6,468 nucleotides of DNA from an uncultured Actinomyces sp. (GTDB lineage: Bacteria; Actinomycetota; Actinomycetes; Actinomycetales; Actinomycetaceae), in assembly GCA_915069725.1 (NCBI GenBank), contig CAJZFF010000105.1, positions 1 through 6,468 on the forward strand, in the 5' to 3' direction. Of the stretch, positions 6,059 through 6,468 are shown one piece after another. A program made the position numbers and the translations under genes. The stretch's first letter is position 1. The number at the start of each line of letters is the position of its first letter. The notes beneath the pieces are model-generated. The model ran no database searches and was not told where the DNA came from. It saw only the letters and a program-made list of their open reading frames with translations.

Positions 6059-6468
6059 ATGCACACCGATCCGGACGCCCCGCCCAAGTGGGTGCGGTGG
6101 CTGTGGGAAGTCGATGCCTCCGAGGAGGCCGAGGACTGGGAGGGGGGTAAAGGACTGGGCGTCGGCAAGATCGTCCGCGCGGGTATCGCGCTCGCGGATG
6201 ACGAGGGACTGGAAGGCGTGTCGGTGCGCAAGCTCGCCCAGCGTCTGAATGTGAGCACGATGGCGGCGTATCGGCACATCAGCTCCCGCGATGAGGTCAT
6301 CGCCGCCATGGTCGATGTCGCCTTCGGGCCACCACCAGTCCTTTCGGATCAGCCTGAGGACTGGGCTGGCGGACTAAGATGCTGGGCGCTCGCTGTCCAC
6401 GCCCGCTATGACGCACATCCCTGGCTCCTAGATGCTCCGGTCCACGGTATGCCAACTGGACCGCATCG
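6059..6468 (+). CDS. TetR/AcrR-family transcriptional repressor, 3'-truncated by the window edge
   Basis: TetR repressors are dimers that leave their operator when a small ligand binds. The open frame gives 136 residues to the window end without a stop. The DNA-binding domain spans about 33-86: helix 1 in KIVRAGIALADDEG (37-50), the helix-turn-helix VSVRKLAQRLNVSTMAAYRH (54-73), whose recognition helix holds STMAAYRH, then SSRDEVIAAMVD (75-86). The ligand-domain start shows W109 and the HPWLL segment (120-124), as in actinobacterial TetR proteins paired with drug efflux pumps. Ahead of the domain is a tail of about 30 residues rich in Trp and acidic residues (W11, W14, W16, W27). The gene diverges from the broken efflux gene and shares the twin palindromes with it, so it is probably that gene's local repressor and its own. 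Codons toward the visible end (CTA, AGA, CCA, CCT, ACT) are unlike those of putA, which suggests different ancestry. The specific ligand cannot be told, and intactness beyond 6468 is unknown. Confidence 0.88.
   Translation, partial: MHTDPDAPPKWVRWLWEVDASEEAEDWEGGKGLGVGKIVRAGIALADDEGLEGVSVRKLAQRLNVSTMAAYRHISSRDEVIAAMVDVAFGPPPVLSDQPEDWAGGLRCWALAVHARYDAHPWLLDAPVHGMPTGPH

Noticed and set aside
1..6468. CRISPR array, riboswitch or novel defence system
   Set aside because: There are no regularly spaced repeats, no recognisable aptamer core and no nuclease, helicase or toxin-like genes. All coding space is explained by era, putA, the efflux pseudogene and TetR.

Overview
The window reads as chromosome of a high-GC actinobacterium. 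Third codon positions are almost all G or C, start sites carry strong GGAGG-type ribosome binding sites, and the PutA and drug-transporter/TetR types fit Actinobacteria. The family Actinomycetaceae is my best guess, from overall protein character only; no search was run.

Layout, left to right. (1) Positions 1-716, plus strand: the 3' three quarters of era, the ribosome-assembly GTPase; its 5' end lies outside the window. (2) Positions 717-872: a 156-base gap with a hairpin directly after era, a weak promoter candidate, and a small hairpin touching the putA ribosome binding site. (3) Positions 873-4445, plus strand: a complete 1190-residue bifunctional PutA that oxidises proline to glutamate. 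It has both catalytic domains and a C-terminal extra domain, but no N-terminal DNA-binding domain. (4) Positions 4446-4666: a 221-base convergent gap with two hairpins and no gene that I can support. (5) Positions 4667-5927, minus strand: a DHA2-type (14-helix) major facilitator drug efflux gene that is broken. It has a frameshift near 5540 and, about 30 bases further on, an apparent in-frame loss of about 60 codons covering helices 5-6 and the antiporter motif C. (6) Positions 5928-6058: a divergent intergenic region with two related 15-bp palindromes, very probably TetR operators. (7) Positions 6059-6468, plus strand: the 5' part of a TetR-family repressor gene that runs off the window.

era and putA are housekeeping and catabolic genes with no evident functional link. 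The efflux gene and the TetR gene form a classic divergent repressor/transporter pair. The operators look intact and the visible part of the repressor is open, but the transporter cannot make a normal protein, so the module appears to be decaying. I see no new kind of system here. The points most worth following are the double lesion in the transporter and the paired operators.
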